Below, piece by piece: positions 16,854 to 25,221 of a stretch of 64,000 nt of DNA (positions within the stretch are counted from its first letter, which is position 1; each line of letters opens with the position of its first letter). The DNA comes from Humibacillus sp. DSM 29435. Its GTDB lineage: Bacteria > Actinomycetota > Actinomycetes > Actinomycetales > Dermatophilaceae. The translations under genes and the position numbers were made by a program. The stretch is taken from the NCBI RefSeq assembly GCF_001758225.1, contig NZ_MAST01000014.1, positions 34,987-98,986 on the forward strand, in the 5' to 3' direction. The notes beneath the pieces are model-generated. The model saw only the letters and a list, made by a program, of their open reading frames with translations, was not told where the DNA came from and searched no databases.

Positions 16854-18148
16854 GGCATCCCGCTGCCACCCCGGTCGGTGGGGCGCACCATCAGGATCTG
16901 GTCGACGCCCATTCGCCCCTCCTCGAAGGTGAGGGCGCCGCCGACGAGGTAGAGCCGCCAGACCCGGGCGACCTCTTCGCCGACCATCGCCACGACCTGC
17001 GACCAGTTGGCCTCGAAGGTGTCGTACCAGGCGTCGATGGTTCGCACGTAGTGCTCGCGCAGGCCGTGCACGTCGCGCACCTCGAGGCCCGCGTGCTCGA
17101 TCAGGGCGACGGTCTCGCCGACCGGTCGCATGTGCATGTCGGGGGCGATGAACGCCTCGATGAACGGCCCACCGCCCGGGCGACTCGTGCGAGACATCTG
17201 CTGGATCAGGGCACGGCCGCCCGGGCGCAGCAGGTCGTGGATCTTGCGGGTGTACGTGGGGTAGTTGCCCTGCCCGACATGCTCGCCCATCTCGATCGAG
17301 CTGATCGTGTCGAAGGGGCCGTCCGGCACGTCGCGGTAGTCCTGCAGGCGGATCTCGACCCGGTCCTCGAGCCCACGCTCACGGATCCGCTGGTCGATGA
17401 AGGCCTTCTGCTCCTTGGCGATCGTCACTCCGACCACCTGGGCGCCGAAGTGCTCAGCGGCGTAGAGGGAGAGCGAGCCCCATCCGCAGCCGATGTCGAG
17501 ATGGCGCCCGCCCGGTTCGATGCCGAGCTTGCGGCAGACGAGGTCGAGCTTGTCGCGCTGGGCGTGCTCGACGGTGTAGCCGGGCGCCTCGCTCGTCCAG
17601 TAACCACAGGAGTAGGCCATGTGGGGGTCGAGGATGAGCGAGTAGAAGTCGTTCGACAGGTCGTAGTGGTGCGAGATGGCGTCGCGGTCGCGGGTGGGGG
17701 AGTGCAGGCGACCGCGCAGCCGGGCCTGGGAGGCGGGAGGGGCCGGCGGCAGCCCGACCGCTCCGAGCCCGAAGGCCGTGCGCAGCCCGTTCGCGAGAGC
17801 GGGCACGAGCGTCGTCAGGGCGGGTCGGCCCGTGATGGCCGACTCCCGGGCGTTGCTCCACACCCGGCGGAAACCATCACGCAGGTCACCCTCGACGTCG
17901 AGCTCACCGGTGACATAGGCCTGAGCGAGTCCGAGCTCGCCCGGGTGGCGCAGCAGCCGACGCAGCGCGTCGTTGTCGCGCAGCACCACGGTGGGGGCGT
18001 CGGCCGGTCCGGCCGTGCTGCCGTCCCAGGCCCGCAGCCGCACAGGCAGCCCCCCGCCGAACAGCGGCGCGATGAGCCCGGCGAGGCGAGCGGCGATGCC
18101 GCCCGGTGCCAGGGTGGTGGCCGTCTCCCGCTTCTCGGTCATGGTCAT
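16835..18148 (-). CDS. Cyclopropane-fatty-acyl-phospholipid synthase family methyltransferase
   Basis: A 437-residue SAM-dependent enzyme. An N-terminal lipid-binding region (about 1-120) precedes the CFA domain: SHHYDLSNDFYSLILDPHMAYSCGYW, SAM motif LDIGCGWGSLSLYAAEHFGA, GVTIAKEQ and ISSIEMGEHVG. It transfers a methylene or methyl group to double bonds of phospholipid acyl chains. It could give a cyclopropane ring or, with a reductase, a 10-methyl branch. The ATG at 18148 follows GAGAGG at about 7 nt. It overlaps the downstream DUF1295 gene. No FAD-dependent BfaA-like reductase is adjacent. Confidence 0.92.
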   Translation of the reverse strand: MTMTEKRETATTLAPGGIAARLAGLIAPLFGGGLPVRLRAWDGSTAGPADAPTVVLRDNDALRRLLRHPGELGLAQAYVTGELDVEGDLRDGFRRVWSNARESAITGRPALTTLVPALANGLRTAFGLGAVGLPPAPPASQARLRGRLHSPTRDRDAISHHYDLSNDFYSLILDPHMAYSCGYWTSEAPGYTVEHAQRDKLDLVCRKLGIEPGGRHLDIGCGWGSLSLYAAEHFGAQVVGVTIAKEQKAFIDQRIRERGLEDRVEIRLQDYRDVPDGPFDTISSIEMGEHVGQGNYPTYTRKIHDLLRPGGRALIQQMSRTSRPGGGPFIEAFIAPDMHMRPVGETVALIEHAGLEVRDVHGLREHYVRTIDAWYDTFEANWSQVVAMVGEEVARVWRLYLVGGALTFEEGRMGVDQILMVRPTDRGGSGMPWVRSW

Positions 18149-18348
18149 GCCAGTGCCTCTCGATCGGTCATGCCTCCAGTTCGCTGTGACCGGGCCCAAC
18201 GGATGGGAGCCCTGCGCCCGAGCCGCCGAGCAGGCCGGAACCGCTCGCCCCCGCCCACCCGCACCTTCTGCGCGTCGCGCCGCGCGTCGCGCAGGTGGTG
18301 CGGCCGGAAGGCATGGACCCCCTGCTCGGGTACGGCTGCTCTGGCCGT

Positions 18349-19869
18349 TCACGGGCTCACGCCGACGGCTGCCTCACGGCGGCTGTCACCAGCCGCCAAC
18401 AACCCGTGGTCGGCCAGCTGCGCCGCTCCCACCCCGCCGAAGAACATGTGCAGGCCGGGGTAGGCGTGCGCCGGCAGACCGCTCTGCGCCACGGCGAGCT
18501 CCATGTCGGCTCCGGGCTCGTGGTCGACGCGCACGGACCCGTCGTCGAGCGTGCGTACGTGCAGCCGGGGTGCGTCGATGGCGGCCTGGAGCTCTTCGCC
18601 GTGAAGCAGCGAACGCCCGAGCACCTGCATCAGTGCGGTGGTGATGCGGTCGGCTCCCGGCGAGCCGACGGCCAGGGCCCCGCCCGTCGCACTGCGAGCC
18701 GTGGTCGGGGCCATGTTCGAGGCCAGCCGCGTGCCGGGCGGCACCGCATGCAGCCCCAGGCGATTCAGCTCGGGTTCACCGAGGGCGTTGTTGAGCAGGA
18801 TGCCGGTTCCCGGCACGACCATTCCGGCGCCGTAGCCCGAGCTCATCGTGATCGCACAGGCCGTGCCCTGGTCGTCGACGGCGGACACGTGGGCAGTGGA
18901 GGCCGAGGTGGGCAGACCCGCGAGCCCATAGCGCTCGACGGCCAGCAGCAAGGCGTGACCGTCGGCGTGCAGGTCGCGTGACCGGTCGTGCACCGACAGG
19001 CGGTAGCCGAGCACCCGCCGCTGGATGTTGATCACGTCGGTCAAGGAGAACTCATGGCGGTCGGCGAGCTCACCGACCATCGCAGCCAGCATCGGCCCGC
19101 CGACCGACGGTGGCGGGTTGAGGGCGACCGTCCAGTCGCCGAGGGGCCGCATGGTGGGGTGTTGCACGATCGGGGAGTAGGCCGCGAGGTCTGCCGCGGT
19201 GACGAGCCCGTCGTTCGCGGCCATGTCGTCGACCAGCGCCCGCCCCACCGCGCCAGTGGTGAACAGTGCTGGGCCGTGCGCGCCGAGCAGCTCGAGGATG
19301 CCGGCCAGATCCGTGTTCGTAGAGAGCTCGCCGGGGCGCAGTGGGCCACCGTCGGCGCCGGTGACCAGGGCGTAGGCCTCGTCGTCGGGGCCGAACAGGG
19401 GGTCACGTACGACACCGAGGTAGAGGGCCGCCGCTGCCCCGACCCGGTAGCCCTCTCGGCAGGCTTGGGCGGCAGGCTCGACCAAGCGACGCCAGGGCAG
19501 CACGGCGTACCGCTCGCGCGCCAGCGCCAGCGCCTGCACCGCCCCCGAGTTGGCGACCGAGCCGTGGCCGGCGCCCATCGTGACGCCGCCGCCGTAGTCG
19601 GTGCTGACCTGGCGCACGCCACGCCCGAAGGCCTCGTCGGGCAGGCCGCGGCCAGGCATCTCGACGTTGCCGTCGATGACGACCGGGTCGTGTCCGGCCG
19701 GCCAGATGTTGACGAAGGCGCCGCCCATGATGCTCACGACGCCCGGTTCGGTGCTCATCGCCGTGATGGCCGCGGCGATCGCGGCGTCGACGGCGTTGCC
19801 CCCTTCCTCGCCCGCCAGCAGCCCGGCCTCCAGCGCCGCCGACCCGGTGGCGGCGACCGCCACCCTCAT
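18349..19869 (-). CDS. Gamma-glutamyltransferase family protein
   Basis: A 506-residue Ntn hydrolase of the GGT family. The large-subunit part has GGNAVDAAIAAAITAMSTEPGVV, and GHGSVANSGAV follows. The autoprocessing site is S-A-S-T-A-H (catalytic Thr325, preceding AHVSAVDDQGTACAIT), and MSSGYGAGMVVPGTGILLNN forms part of the glutamyl pocket. GGTs transfer or hydrolyse gamma-glutamyl groups, and related members are cephalosporin acylases. No signal peptide is visible, so it is probably cytoplasmic, unlike glutathione-degrading GGTs. The site reads STAH rather than the common TTH. The start ATG overlaps the stop of the upstream AhpD-like gene by one base (TGATG). Confidence 0.9.
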   Translation of the reverse strand: MRVAVAATGSAALEAGLLAGEEGGNAVDAAIAAAITAMSTEPGVVSIMGGAFVNIWPAGHDPVVIDGNVEMPGRGLPDEAFGRGVRQVSTDYGGGVTMGAGHGSVANSGAVQALALARERYAVLPWRRLVEPAAQACREGYRVGAAAALYLGVVRDPLFGPDDEAYALVTGADGGPLRPGELSTNTDLAGILELLGAHGPALFTTGAVGRALVDDMAANDGLVTAADLAAYSPIVQHPTMRPLGDWTVALNPPPSVGGPMLAAMVGELADRHEFSLTDVINIQRRVLGYRLSVHDRSRDLHADGHALLLAVERYGLAGLPTSASTAHVSAVDDQGTACAITMSSGYGAGMVVPGTGILLNNALGEPELNRLGLHAVPPGTRLASNMAPTTARSATGGALAVGSPGADRITTALMQVLGRSLLHGEELQAAIDAPRLHVRTLDDGSVRVDHEPGADMELAVAQSGLPAHAYPGLHMFFGGVGAAQLADHGLLAAGDSRREAAVGVSP

Positions 19870-20444
19870 CAGGGCCGACCGATCGAGTGGTACTCCGGGT
19901 TGGGCACGAGGCCGAGGGCGGTGCTGACGCGGTTGGTCATGTTGAACATCCCCACGATCTGCACCAGCTCGACGATCTCGTGGTCGCCGAGGCCGACGTC
20001 ACGCAGCGGTTGGAGGTCGTCCTCGACCACATCGGCCGGGTGCAGCGTGAGCCGCTCGGCGTAGGCGGCCATCGCCTTCTCGCGTTCGCCCAGCCCGGCC
20101 TGGCGCCAGTTCACCCCGACGAGGTCGGCGGTGACGGCATCCCCGGTGAACGTGCGCAAGGCTGCGCCGTGGCTGACGGCGCAGTAGTCGCAACGGTTCA
20201 CGCTGCTCACGACGACCGCGAGCAGCTCGCGGTCGGCGTTGCTGAGGTGCCCCTCCTTGTTGACGAGCAGGTTGAAGTAGCGCCACCAGGCGAGGAACTG
20301 CTCGCCGTTGACGGCCTGGCCGCGAAAGACGTTGGGCACGAAGCCGAAGGCCTCCTGCGACTTGTCCCAGAGCCGGCTCACGCCCTCGGGCACGTCGTCG
20401 CGGTCAGGCACGGAGAGGTAGGAGATGCGCGTCGGGTCACCCAT
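19869..20444 (-). CDS. AhpD-like carboxymuconolactone-decarboxylase family protein
   Basis: A 191-residue all-helical protein of the peroxidase-related AhpD superfamily. The signature C-x2-C-x3-H is present as CDYCAVSHG at about residues 85-93. AhpD-like proteins use this cysteine pair for thiol redox chemistry, reducing peroxides or acting as a thiol adaptor. The preceding segment [14 protein letters not shown] is typical of the peroxidase-related subfamily. It is coupled to ggt by TGATG and lies 96 bp downstream of the LysR gene on the same strand, so the three may form one operon. Substrate unknown. Confidence 0.88.
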   Translation of the reverse strand: MGDPTRISYLSVPDRDDVPEGVSRLWDKSQEAFGFVPNVFRGQAVNGEQFLAWWRYFNLLVNKEGHLSNADRELLAVVVSSVNRCDYCAVSHGAALRTFTGDAVTADLVGVNWRQAGLGEREKAMAAYAERLTLHPADVVEDDLQPLRDVGLGDHEIVELVQIVGMFNMTNRVSTALGLVPNPEYHSIGRP

Positions 20445-20540
20445 GGGCCAACCGTATGCCGCACAGCCCTCGTCGGCAGCCCGGCCGGCCGCCCAGTCTT
20501 TGAACCGAGTCGGTGGCTCAGCCGGTGCGCAGTCGATGGC

Positions 20541-21539
20541 TCAGCTGGTGGCCACGTCGGTCGCGGCGGTCACGACGGTGGGGACGGCCCGGGCTGCCTC
20601 GCAGAGTGCCTCGAGCGCCGCGCCGACAGCGGGCACCCGCTGAAGGTCGGGGGTGGTGACGGCCAGGATCTGACGTCGTGACGGTGGTGAGAGCGGCAGC
20701 GCCACCACGTCGTCATGCTTGGCGGCTCCCAGGATGATGTCGGGCACGAGGGCGACGCCGAGGCCGGCGCCCACCAGACCGAGCTGGGCGACGTAGTCCT
20801 CGGTCTCGAAGGCGACGTTCGGGGTGAAACCCTCCCGTGCCGCGAGGATCAGCAGGTGGCCTCGACAGCGCGCGCACCCAGCGATCCACTCGTCAGAGCT
20901 GAAGTCGGCCATCGTGGCGGCTGCCTCGTCGGCCAGCGGGTGGCTGCGTGGCACCACGAGACGCACCTCGTCAACGAGCAGTCGGCGGGTGACGAGCATG
21001 GAGAGGTCCTCGTCGAGCTCGCCCGGGTGGCCGATGCTGCCGGCGGCAGCCGGGTCGGTCGGGTCGGCTGGGTCGGTTGGGTCATTGCCGTAGACGAAGA
21101 CGATGGCGATGTCGCAGTCGCCGGCTCGAAGGGCGGCGAGAGACTGCGGCGGCTCGCCCTCGGTGAAGGTGACCGTGAGGTCGGGATGGTTGCGTTTGAC
21201 GATGGCCAGGGCCTGAGGAACGAGCGTCGCCGACGAGCTGGGAAAGGCCATCAGCCGTACTCGTCCGGCCCGTAGCCCGGCAATCGCGGTGATCTCCTCC
21301 TCGGCGGCGTCGAGGGCCGCAAGCACCCCGACGGCGTGCCGGGCGAGCACGTTGCCGGCCTCGGTGAGACGCACCTGCCGCCCGTAGCGCTCGACCAGCA
21401 CGGTGCCGGTGCGCTGCTCGAGGCGCCGGACCATCTGGGAGATCGCGGGCTGGGTGAAGCCGAGGGCGTTGGCGGCGCTGGTGAAGCTGCCCTCATCGGC
21501 AATGGCCTTCATGACTCGCAGGCCCGCAGCATCGATCAT
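20541..21539 (-). CDS. LysR-family transcriptional regulator
   Basis: A 332-residue LTTR. The N-terminal winged helix (about 1-65) contains GSFTSAANALGFTQPAISQM, and the effector domain follows from about 90. The effector domain contains an odd acidic low-complexity stretch, NDPTDPADPTDPAAAG, from an imperfect repeat of GGGTCGGTC-type units near 21045-21085. The start at 21539 places the HTH at the usual distance. The AT-rich inverted repeat directly upstream is a probable autoregulatory site. It probably controls the co-directional AhpD-like and ggt genes and may repress the divergent sirtuin gene. Effector unknown. Confidence 0.9.
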   Translation of the reverse strand: MIDAAGLRVMKAIADEGSFTSAANALGFTQPAISQMVRRLEQRTGTVLVERYGRQVRLTEAGNVLARHAVGVLAALDAAEEEITAIAGLRAGRVRLMAFPSSSATLVPQALAIVKRNHPDLTVTFTEGEPPQSLAALRAGDCDIAIVFVYGNDPTDPADPTDPAAAGSIGHPGELDEDLSMLVTRRLLVDEVRLVVPRSHPLADEAAATMADFSSDEWIAGCARCRGHLLILAAREGFTPNVAFETEDYVAQLGLVGAGLGVALVPDIILGAAKHDDVVALPLSPPSRRQILAVTTPDLQRVPAVGAALEALCEAARAVPTVVTAATDVATS

Positions 21540-21548
21540 GCCATCATC

Positions 21549-21563
21549 ATAACCAGATATTAT
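21549..21563. promoter_or_regulatory. Putative LysR operator
   Basis: ATAACCAGATATTAT on the plus strand is an inverted repeat of ATAA/TTAT with a 7-nt centre, in an AT-rich patch that stands out against the GC-rich surroundings. It fits the T-N11-A pattern of LysR sites and lies 10 bp upstream of the regulator start codon. Confidence 0.45.
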
Positions 21564-21692
21564 GGGTCCCACGACTTTGCTCGACCGTTCGATGACCATC
21601 GCCCGGCGCTTGCTGCGGCCTCGACCGTCGGGCGTGGTTCGCTCCCCGTTCGGAGACGGGCCGGCCGGACGCGGTCGACGTACGCTGAGAGG

Positions 21693-22697
21693 ATGCACCA
21701 GGCCTCTGTCCCCTCGACGCCCGCGGTGAACTCGATGAACTCGGTGCAGCCGGTGAGCTCGGCAGCGCAGACTGACCGGCCGAGTGGCAGGGCGACTCGG
21801 CTGTCCACCTCGCGGCCCCTCCCGCTCGAGGTCAGTGACCTCGGCACCCTCGATGTCCTGGTGGAGCTGGTCGGTGGTGGCGGTGTTGTGGTGCTGAGCG
21901 GCGCCGGGCTCTCCACGGAGTCCGGCATCCCCGACTATCGCGGTCCCGACGGGCTGCGCCGGGTCGAGCCGATGACCTTCGGGGAGTTCGCCGGTTCCAG
22001 CGAGGCGAGACGGCGCTACTGGGCCCGCAGCTACATCGGCTGGCAACGCTTCAACGCGGCCGCGCCCAACGCCGGCCACCGGCACGTCACCGAGCTGCAG
22101 CGAGCGGGCTACATCGGCCCGATCATCACCCAGAACGTCGACGGACTGCACCAGGCCGCCGGCGCGATCGAGGTCACCGAGCTGCACGGCTCCCTCGACC
22201 GCGCCGTCTGTCTGACCTGCGGTGAGGTGACGCCCCGAGCGGGTCTGCACGACCGGATGAGTGAGGCCAACCCGGGGTTTCGGGAGCGCTTCGCAGCGGA
22301 AGCGGCATCCGTCGGCTCGCAGTGGGGTGAGCAGGTTCGTCCCGACGGCGACATCGTGCTGGCCGACGAGCTCGTGGAGATGTTCCACACCCCCCGGTGC
22401 CTGGTCTGCGGGCACGACACCGTCAAGCCCGACGTCGTCTTCTTCGGTGAGGCCGTGCCCAAGGCGCTCGTCGAGCGATGCTTCGAACTGGTCGACCGTG
22501 CCGACGCGCTGCTGGTGCTCGGCAGCTCGCTCGCGGTGATGAGTGGCTACCGCTTCGTGCGCCGCGCGCATCGCGAGGGAACGCCGGTCGCCATTGTCAC
22601 CCGGTCCGCCACCCGGGGTGACGCGGAGGCGAGCATCCGGCTGCACGCCCCGCTCGGCGAGACGCTCGACCGGCTGGTCGAGGGGTTGCGGGTGTGA
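21693..22697 (+). CDS. Sirtuin NAD-dependent protein deacetylase
   Basis: A 334-residue Sir2 protein. After an N-terminal unstructured tail of about 45 residues come GAGLSTESGIPDYRG (70-84), TQNVDGLH (146-153), the catalytic His165 in VTELHGSL, a zinc site with CLTCG near 173 and CLVCG near 232, and GSSLAVMSGYRF for NAD ribose contacts. It removes acyl groups from lysine using NAD, acting on metabolic enzymes such as acyl-CoA synthetases in bacteria. ATG 21693 follows GAGAGG immediately and lies 7 nt after a TACGCT -10 candidate (21681-21686), so either a leaderless or a short-leader mRNA is possible. Confidence 0.93.
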   Translation: MHQASVPSTPAVNSMNSVQPVSSAAQTDRPSGRATRLSTSRPLPLEVSDLGTLDVLVELVGGGGVVVLSGAGLSTESGIPDYRGPDGLRRVEPMTFGEFAGSSEARRRYWARSYIGWQRFNAAAPNAGHRHVTELQRAGYIGPIITQNVDGLHQAAGAIEVTELHGSLDRAVCLTCGEVTPRAGLHDRMSEANPGFRERFAAEAASVGSQWGEQVRPDGDIVLADELVEMFHTPRCLVCGHDTVKPDVVFFGEAVPKALVERCFELVDRADALLVLGSSLAVMSGYRFVRRAHREGTPVAIVTRSATRGDAEASIRLHAPLGETLDRLVEGLRV

Positions 22698-22719
22698 ATC
22701 GGTCAACGGGTGCGGCGGG

Positions 22720-23022
22720 TCACTGCGCAACCTCGTCGACGTGGCGTCCCTCGCCGCGCGAGGTGGCGCGCAGGTTCCACAGCTTTCTGGTCTGAACCGC
22801 CCAGTAGCTGCCGAAGAGCACGATGACCACGACCTCGGCGACGAGCATGATGTGGTGCAAGCCGCTGACCGTCAGGGCTACGACGAGGATGGGGCCGAGC
22901 GTGAAACCCAGGGCGATGGCCGGCCCCAGGTAGATCCGCTCGTACGCGGCGGCGAAGCCTTGGTGTCGATCGTCGACGCCGAAGGCGCTCAGGACCGTCA
23001 CGGTGATCACACCCGACACCAT
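22720..23022 (-). CDS. Small membrane protein, possibly a 5'-truncated remnant
   Basis: A 100-residue frame with three hydrophobic segments (residues 1-15, about 31-52 and 57-77) and a basic C-terminal tail. Upstream of the ATG the same frame stays open for about 17 more codons and reads TVTFAAGTMVSGVITV, which looks like the rest of the first helix, yet there is no start codon there and no Shine-Dalgarno sequence. The gene may therefore be the 3' part of a longer membrane protein that lost its 5' end. Family not recognised. It converges on the sirtuin gene. Confidence 0.45.
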   Translation of the reverse strand: MVSGVITVTVLSAFGVDDRHQGFAAAYERIYLGPAIALGFTLGPILVVALTVSGLHHIMLVAEVVVIVLFGSYWAVQTRKLWNLRATSRGEGRHVDEVAQ

Positions 23023-23190
23023 GGTGCCGGCCGCGAAGGTAACGGTCGGTGTACACGACGTCGCGGCTCTATGTCGTCACGTGTCGGCAGGGTGTCGTGA
23101 CGGTGCGCTCCTTCAGGGTCACTGATCTCAAGGCCACCACAGATGACGGCTGATCCGCGTTGAGCACACAGCAGAGCGCGCGGCGCTGAG

Positions 23191-23925
23191 TCAGATGCGG
23201 CGAAGCACCGCCGTGACCTTGCCGAGAATCGTGGCGTGGTCGCCGTCGATGGGGGAGAAGTCGGAGTTGTGGGGCATCAGCCAGACGTGCCCGTCGGTGC
23301 GCTTGAACGTCTTCACGGTGGCCTCGTTGTCGAGCAGGGCGGCCACGATGTCGCCGTTCTCGGCCGTCTGCTGCTGCGCCACCACGACCCAGTCGCCGTC
23401 GCAGATCGCCGCCTCGATCATCGAGTCGCCGACGACCTTGAGCAGGAACAGCGAGCCTTCCCCCACGAGCTGTTTGGGAAGCGGGAACACCTCGTCGACG
23501 ACCTCGTCGGCGAGGATGGGCACACCGGCCGCGATCTGCCCGAGCACCGGAACGTAGGCCGCCTCCGGCCGCGCGTCACCCGAGCCCGTCTCGAGGTCGT
23601 GCGACGACGGCGTGTGATCCGAGGGGCCCGAGATGGAGGCCGAGCGGCGATGCGCGAGCTCGGCGGGGGGGGCGTCGGGGGAGACGACCTCGATCGCGCG
23701 CGGCCGGTTGGGGTCGCGGCGCAGGAACCCCTTGCGCTCGAGGGCAGCAAGCTGGTGCGAGACACTCGAAGGGCTGGCCAGGCCGACGGCCTCGCCGATC
23801 TCGCGCATGCTGGGCGGGTAGCCGCGGCGGTCGACCGAGTTACGGATCCCCTCGAGCCCCCGCCGCTGCCGCATGGTCAGGCCGTCGCCCCGGTCACGCT
23901 CGGGAAGCTCGGTCACGTCAGCCAT
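23191..23925 (-). CDS. lexA: LexA SOS-response repressor
   Basis: A 244-residue repressor of the SOS regulon. The N-terminal winged helix is at about 15-80 ([20 protein letters not shown]). The S24 domain contains the self-cleavage site Ala133-Gly134 in QIAAGVP, catalytic Ser168 in [11 protein letters not shown] and Lys205 in ATVKTF. RecA-ssDNA stimulates cleavage, relieving repression after DNA damage. A linker of about 40 residues (85-122) is longer than in E. coli, as is usual in actinobacteria. ATG 23925 is chosen because conserved sequence starts soon after. Its promoter region holds a cluster of LexA boxes shared with the divergent LysM gene. Confidence 0.97.
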   Translation of the reverse strand: MADVTELPERDRGDGLTMRQRRGLEGIRNSVDRRGYPPSMREIGEAVGLASPSSVSHQLAALERKGFLRRDPNRPRAIEVVSPDAPPAELAHRRSASISGPSDHTPSSHDLETGSGDARPEAAYVPVLGQIAAGVPILADEVVDEVFPLPKQLVGEGSLFLLKVVGDSMIEAAICDGDWVVVAQQQTAENGDIVAALLDNEATVKTFKRTDGHVWLMPHNSDFSPIDGDHATILGKVTAVLRRI

Positions 23926-24062
23926 GGTGCACCCTTCGTCGGTTCGCGCCGCTGTGCGTGGCCCGATCTTCTCGCCCCAGAAAGCGGCGGATCGACCCAG
24001 TGTCAGTGGTGACTGGTGTGGTTGTTGTTGTGAGCACAGACTACGAGTTTCGAACACAGTTG

Positions 24063-24078
24063 CCAAACACCTGTTCGA
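24063..24078. promoter_or_regulatory. LexA (SOS) box 1
   Basis: CCAAACACCTGTTCGA matches TCGAAC-N4-GTTCGA at 10 of 12 positions. It is the nearest good box to lexA and probably mediates autorepression. Confidence 0.6.
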
Positions 24079-24095
24079 GGCGTGTCTCGACTTTC

Positions 24096-24111
24096 TCGAA
24101 CAGGCGTGCTA
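24096..24111. promoter_or_regulatory. LexA (SOS) box 2
   Basis: TCGAACAGGCGTGCTA matches the actinobacterial SOS box at 10 of 12 positions, 33 bp from box 1 (about three helical turns). Its TCGAACA also forms the right arm of a 10-bp inverted repeat (24070-24079 with 24095-24104). Confidence 0.5.
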
Positions 24112-24131
24112 GACATCGTACAGACGTTCTA

Positions 24132-24147
24132 TCGAACAACCGTTCCA
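24132..24147. promoter_or_regulatory. LexA (SOS) box 3, upstream of the LysM gene
   Basis: TCGAACAACCGTTCCA matches TCGAAC-N4-GTTCGA at 11 of 12 positions. It is 36 bp from box 2 and 57 bp before the LysM start codon, well placed to repress that gene. Confidence 0.7.
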
Positions 24148-24203
24148 GCAGCGCTTGCACGACCTGTTACCCGATCTGTTCCCCACTCGATGAGGAGGGC
24201 ACC

Positions 24204-24641
24204 ATGGGCGCCACCGTCCTGACCTTCACGGATGCCGCTGTCATGACGCCCGGGGCGCCCCTGGGCACCCCCGGTGCCCGCCCCCTGGGGCAGCCGGCGC
24301 GACCGCGGCTGAGCCTGGTCCCCACGGGCCGGCATGCGGCCGAGGCGGCGCGAGCCGAGCGGCCCAGCCTGCGCCTGACACGGTTCGGTCGGCTGACGGT
24401 CACGGTGGCCACGTTGGCCGTGGTGATCGCGCTCGGCATCGGGTTGACCAGTCAGCTCGCGTCGGCTGCCGCCGAGGGTCGGCCCGTGACGGTCGAGTCG
24501 GGGCAGACGTTGTCGCAGATCGCCGCTCGCGAGCTGCCCGACGTGCCGGTTCGCGAGGGCGTGGCGTCGCTCCAGCTGGCCAACGGGCTGTCCACCGATC
24601 AGGTGCACGCTGGGCAGCAGCTTCTGGTGCCCGCTCCCTGA
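24204..24641 (+). CDS. LysM-domain membrane protein, SOS-linked (Rv2719c/YneA-like)
   Basis: A 145-residue protein: proline-rich cytoplasmic N-terminus (1-58), one transmembrane helix (about 64-84) and a C-terminal LysM domain (about 94-143, VTVESGQTLSQIAARELPDV then VHAGQQLLVP). ATG 24204 follows GAGGAGGG. LysM domains bind peptidoglycan. A LysM protein divergent from lexA is known in Bacillus (YneA, a damage-induced division inhibitor) and in Mycobacterium tuberculosis (Rv2719c). Position and SOS box suggest it delays division after DNA damage. No hydrolase domain is fused, so inhibition is probably by interaction and not by cell-wall cleavage. Function inferred from context. Confidence 0.85.
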   Translation: MGATVLTFTDAAVMTPGAPLGTPGARPLGQPARPRLSLVPTGRHAAEAARAERPSLRLTRFGRLTVTVATLAVVIALGIGLTSQLASAAAEGRPVTVESGQTLSQIAARELPDVPVREGVASLQLANGLSTDQVHAGQQLLVPAP

Positions 24642-24742
24642 GTCTTCACCCCCGCTGGCCCAGCCAGCCCTGGCACGGCCGTCCTGGTTCCACCACCAGC
24701 GGCTTGGCCCGAGTGGCGCTTCGACCCCGCCGCACGTGCCTG

Positions 24743-24773
24743 AACGCCGCACCCCACGTTGGGGTGCGGCGTT
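24743..24773 (+). terminator. 14-bp perfect hairpin downstream of the LysM gene
   Basis: AACGCCGCACCCCA (24743-24756) pairs fully with TGGGGTGCGGCGTT (24760-24773) around a 3-nt loop. There is no T-run, as is common for actinobacterial terminators. It separates the SOS pair from the next operon. Confidence 0.65.
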
Positions 24774-24930
24774 CTCAGGCGTTGGCCCTGGGCAGCACCG
24801 CGATGACCTCGTGGCGTCATCCTGGCCTCGGTCGAGTGCTCGGCTTCGGGGTGTGGACAGCCGGACGCGGGACGCCGACTGACGCCGTAGCGTTTTCGTG
24901 GGGAGCAGAGCATGACGAAGGGAATCGACG

Positions 24931-25221
24931 ATGCGATACCAGGTCGACCCGGCACTGTTGCTGAGTGAGGCTGCCGACGTGGGGGCCGCTGCTCGCATCC
25001 TCGCGGGCATGACGATGGTTCAACAGCTCGCTGCGCTTCGGGAGGCGCTGGGTGGTGGCTCCGCGGCGGCGGCGGTCAGCGGCATCCAGGCGGGATGGCG
25101 AACCGAGCTCAGCGAGGTGCGCGCGCAGGTGCGCACGCTCGGCGAGGCCCTCAGTGCGGCTTCCGCAGCGTACGAGCAGGTCGAGTCGGCAGGCGCGCGC
25201 GCGCTGGGTGCGGCGCGATGA
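24931..25221 (+). CDS. Small helical WXG100/EspC-like protein
   Basis: A 96-residue, Ala-rich, almost wholly helical protein. It has a central GIQAGWRTELSEV segment in which the Gly/Trp pair could form the WXG-like turn, and a heptad-like C-terminal helix ending AAYEQVESAGARALG. Size and layout match ESX/type VII-type small substrates or the antitoxin-like partners that precede DUF1023 hydrolases. Its stop codon overlaps the start of the hydrolase gene (ATGA), so the two are translated together. No secretion machinery is in the window. Assignment is by shape and context only. Confidence 0.6.
   Translation: MRYQVDPALLLSEAADVGAAARILAGMTMVQQLAALREALGGGSAAAAVSGIQAGWRTELSEVRAQVRTLGEALSAASAAYEQVESAGARALGAAR

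Noticed and set aside
20541..22730. One 729-codon minus-strand frame as a single long protein
   Set aside because: Only its C-terminal 332 residues are a LysR regulator; the rest is antisense to the sirtuin gene and has shadow composition.
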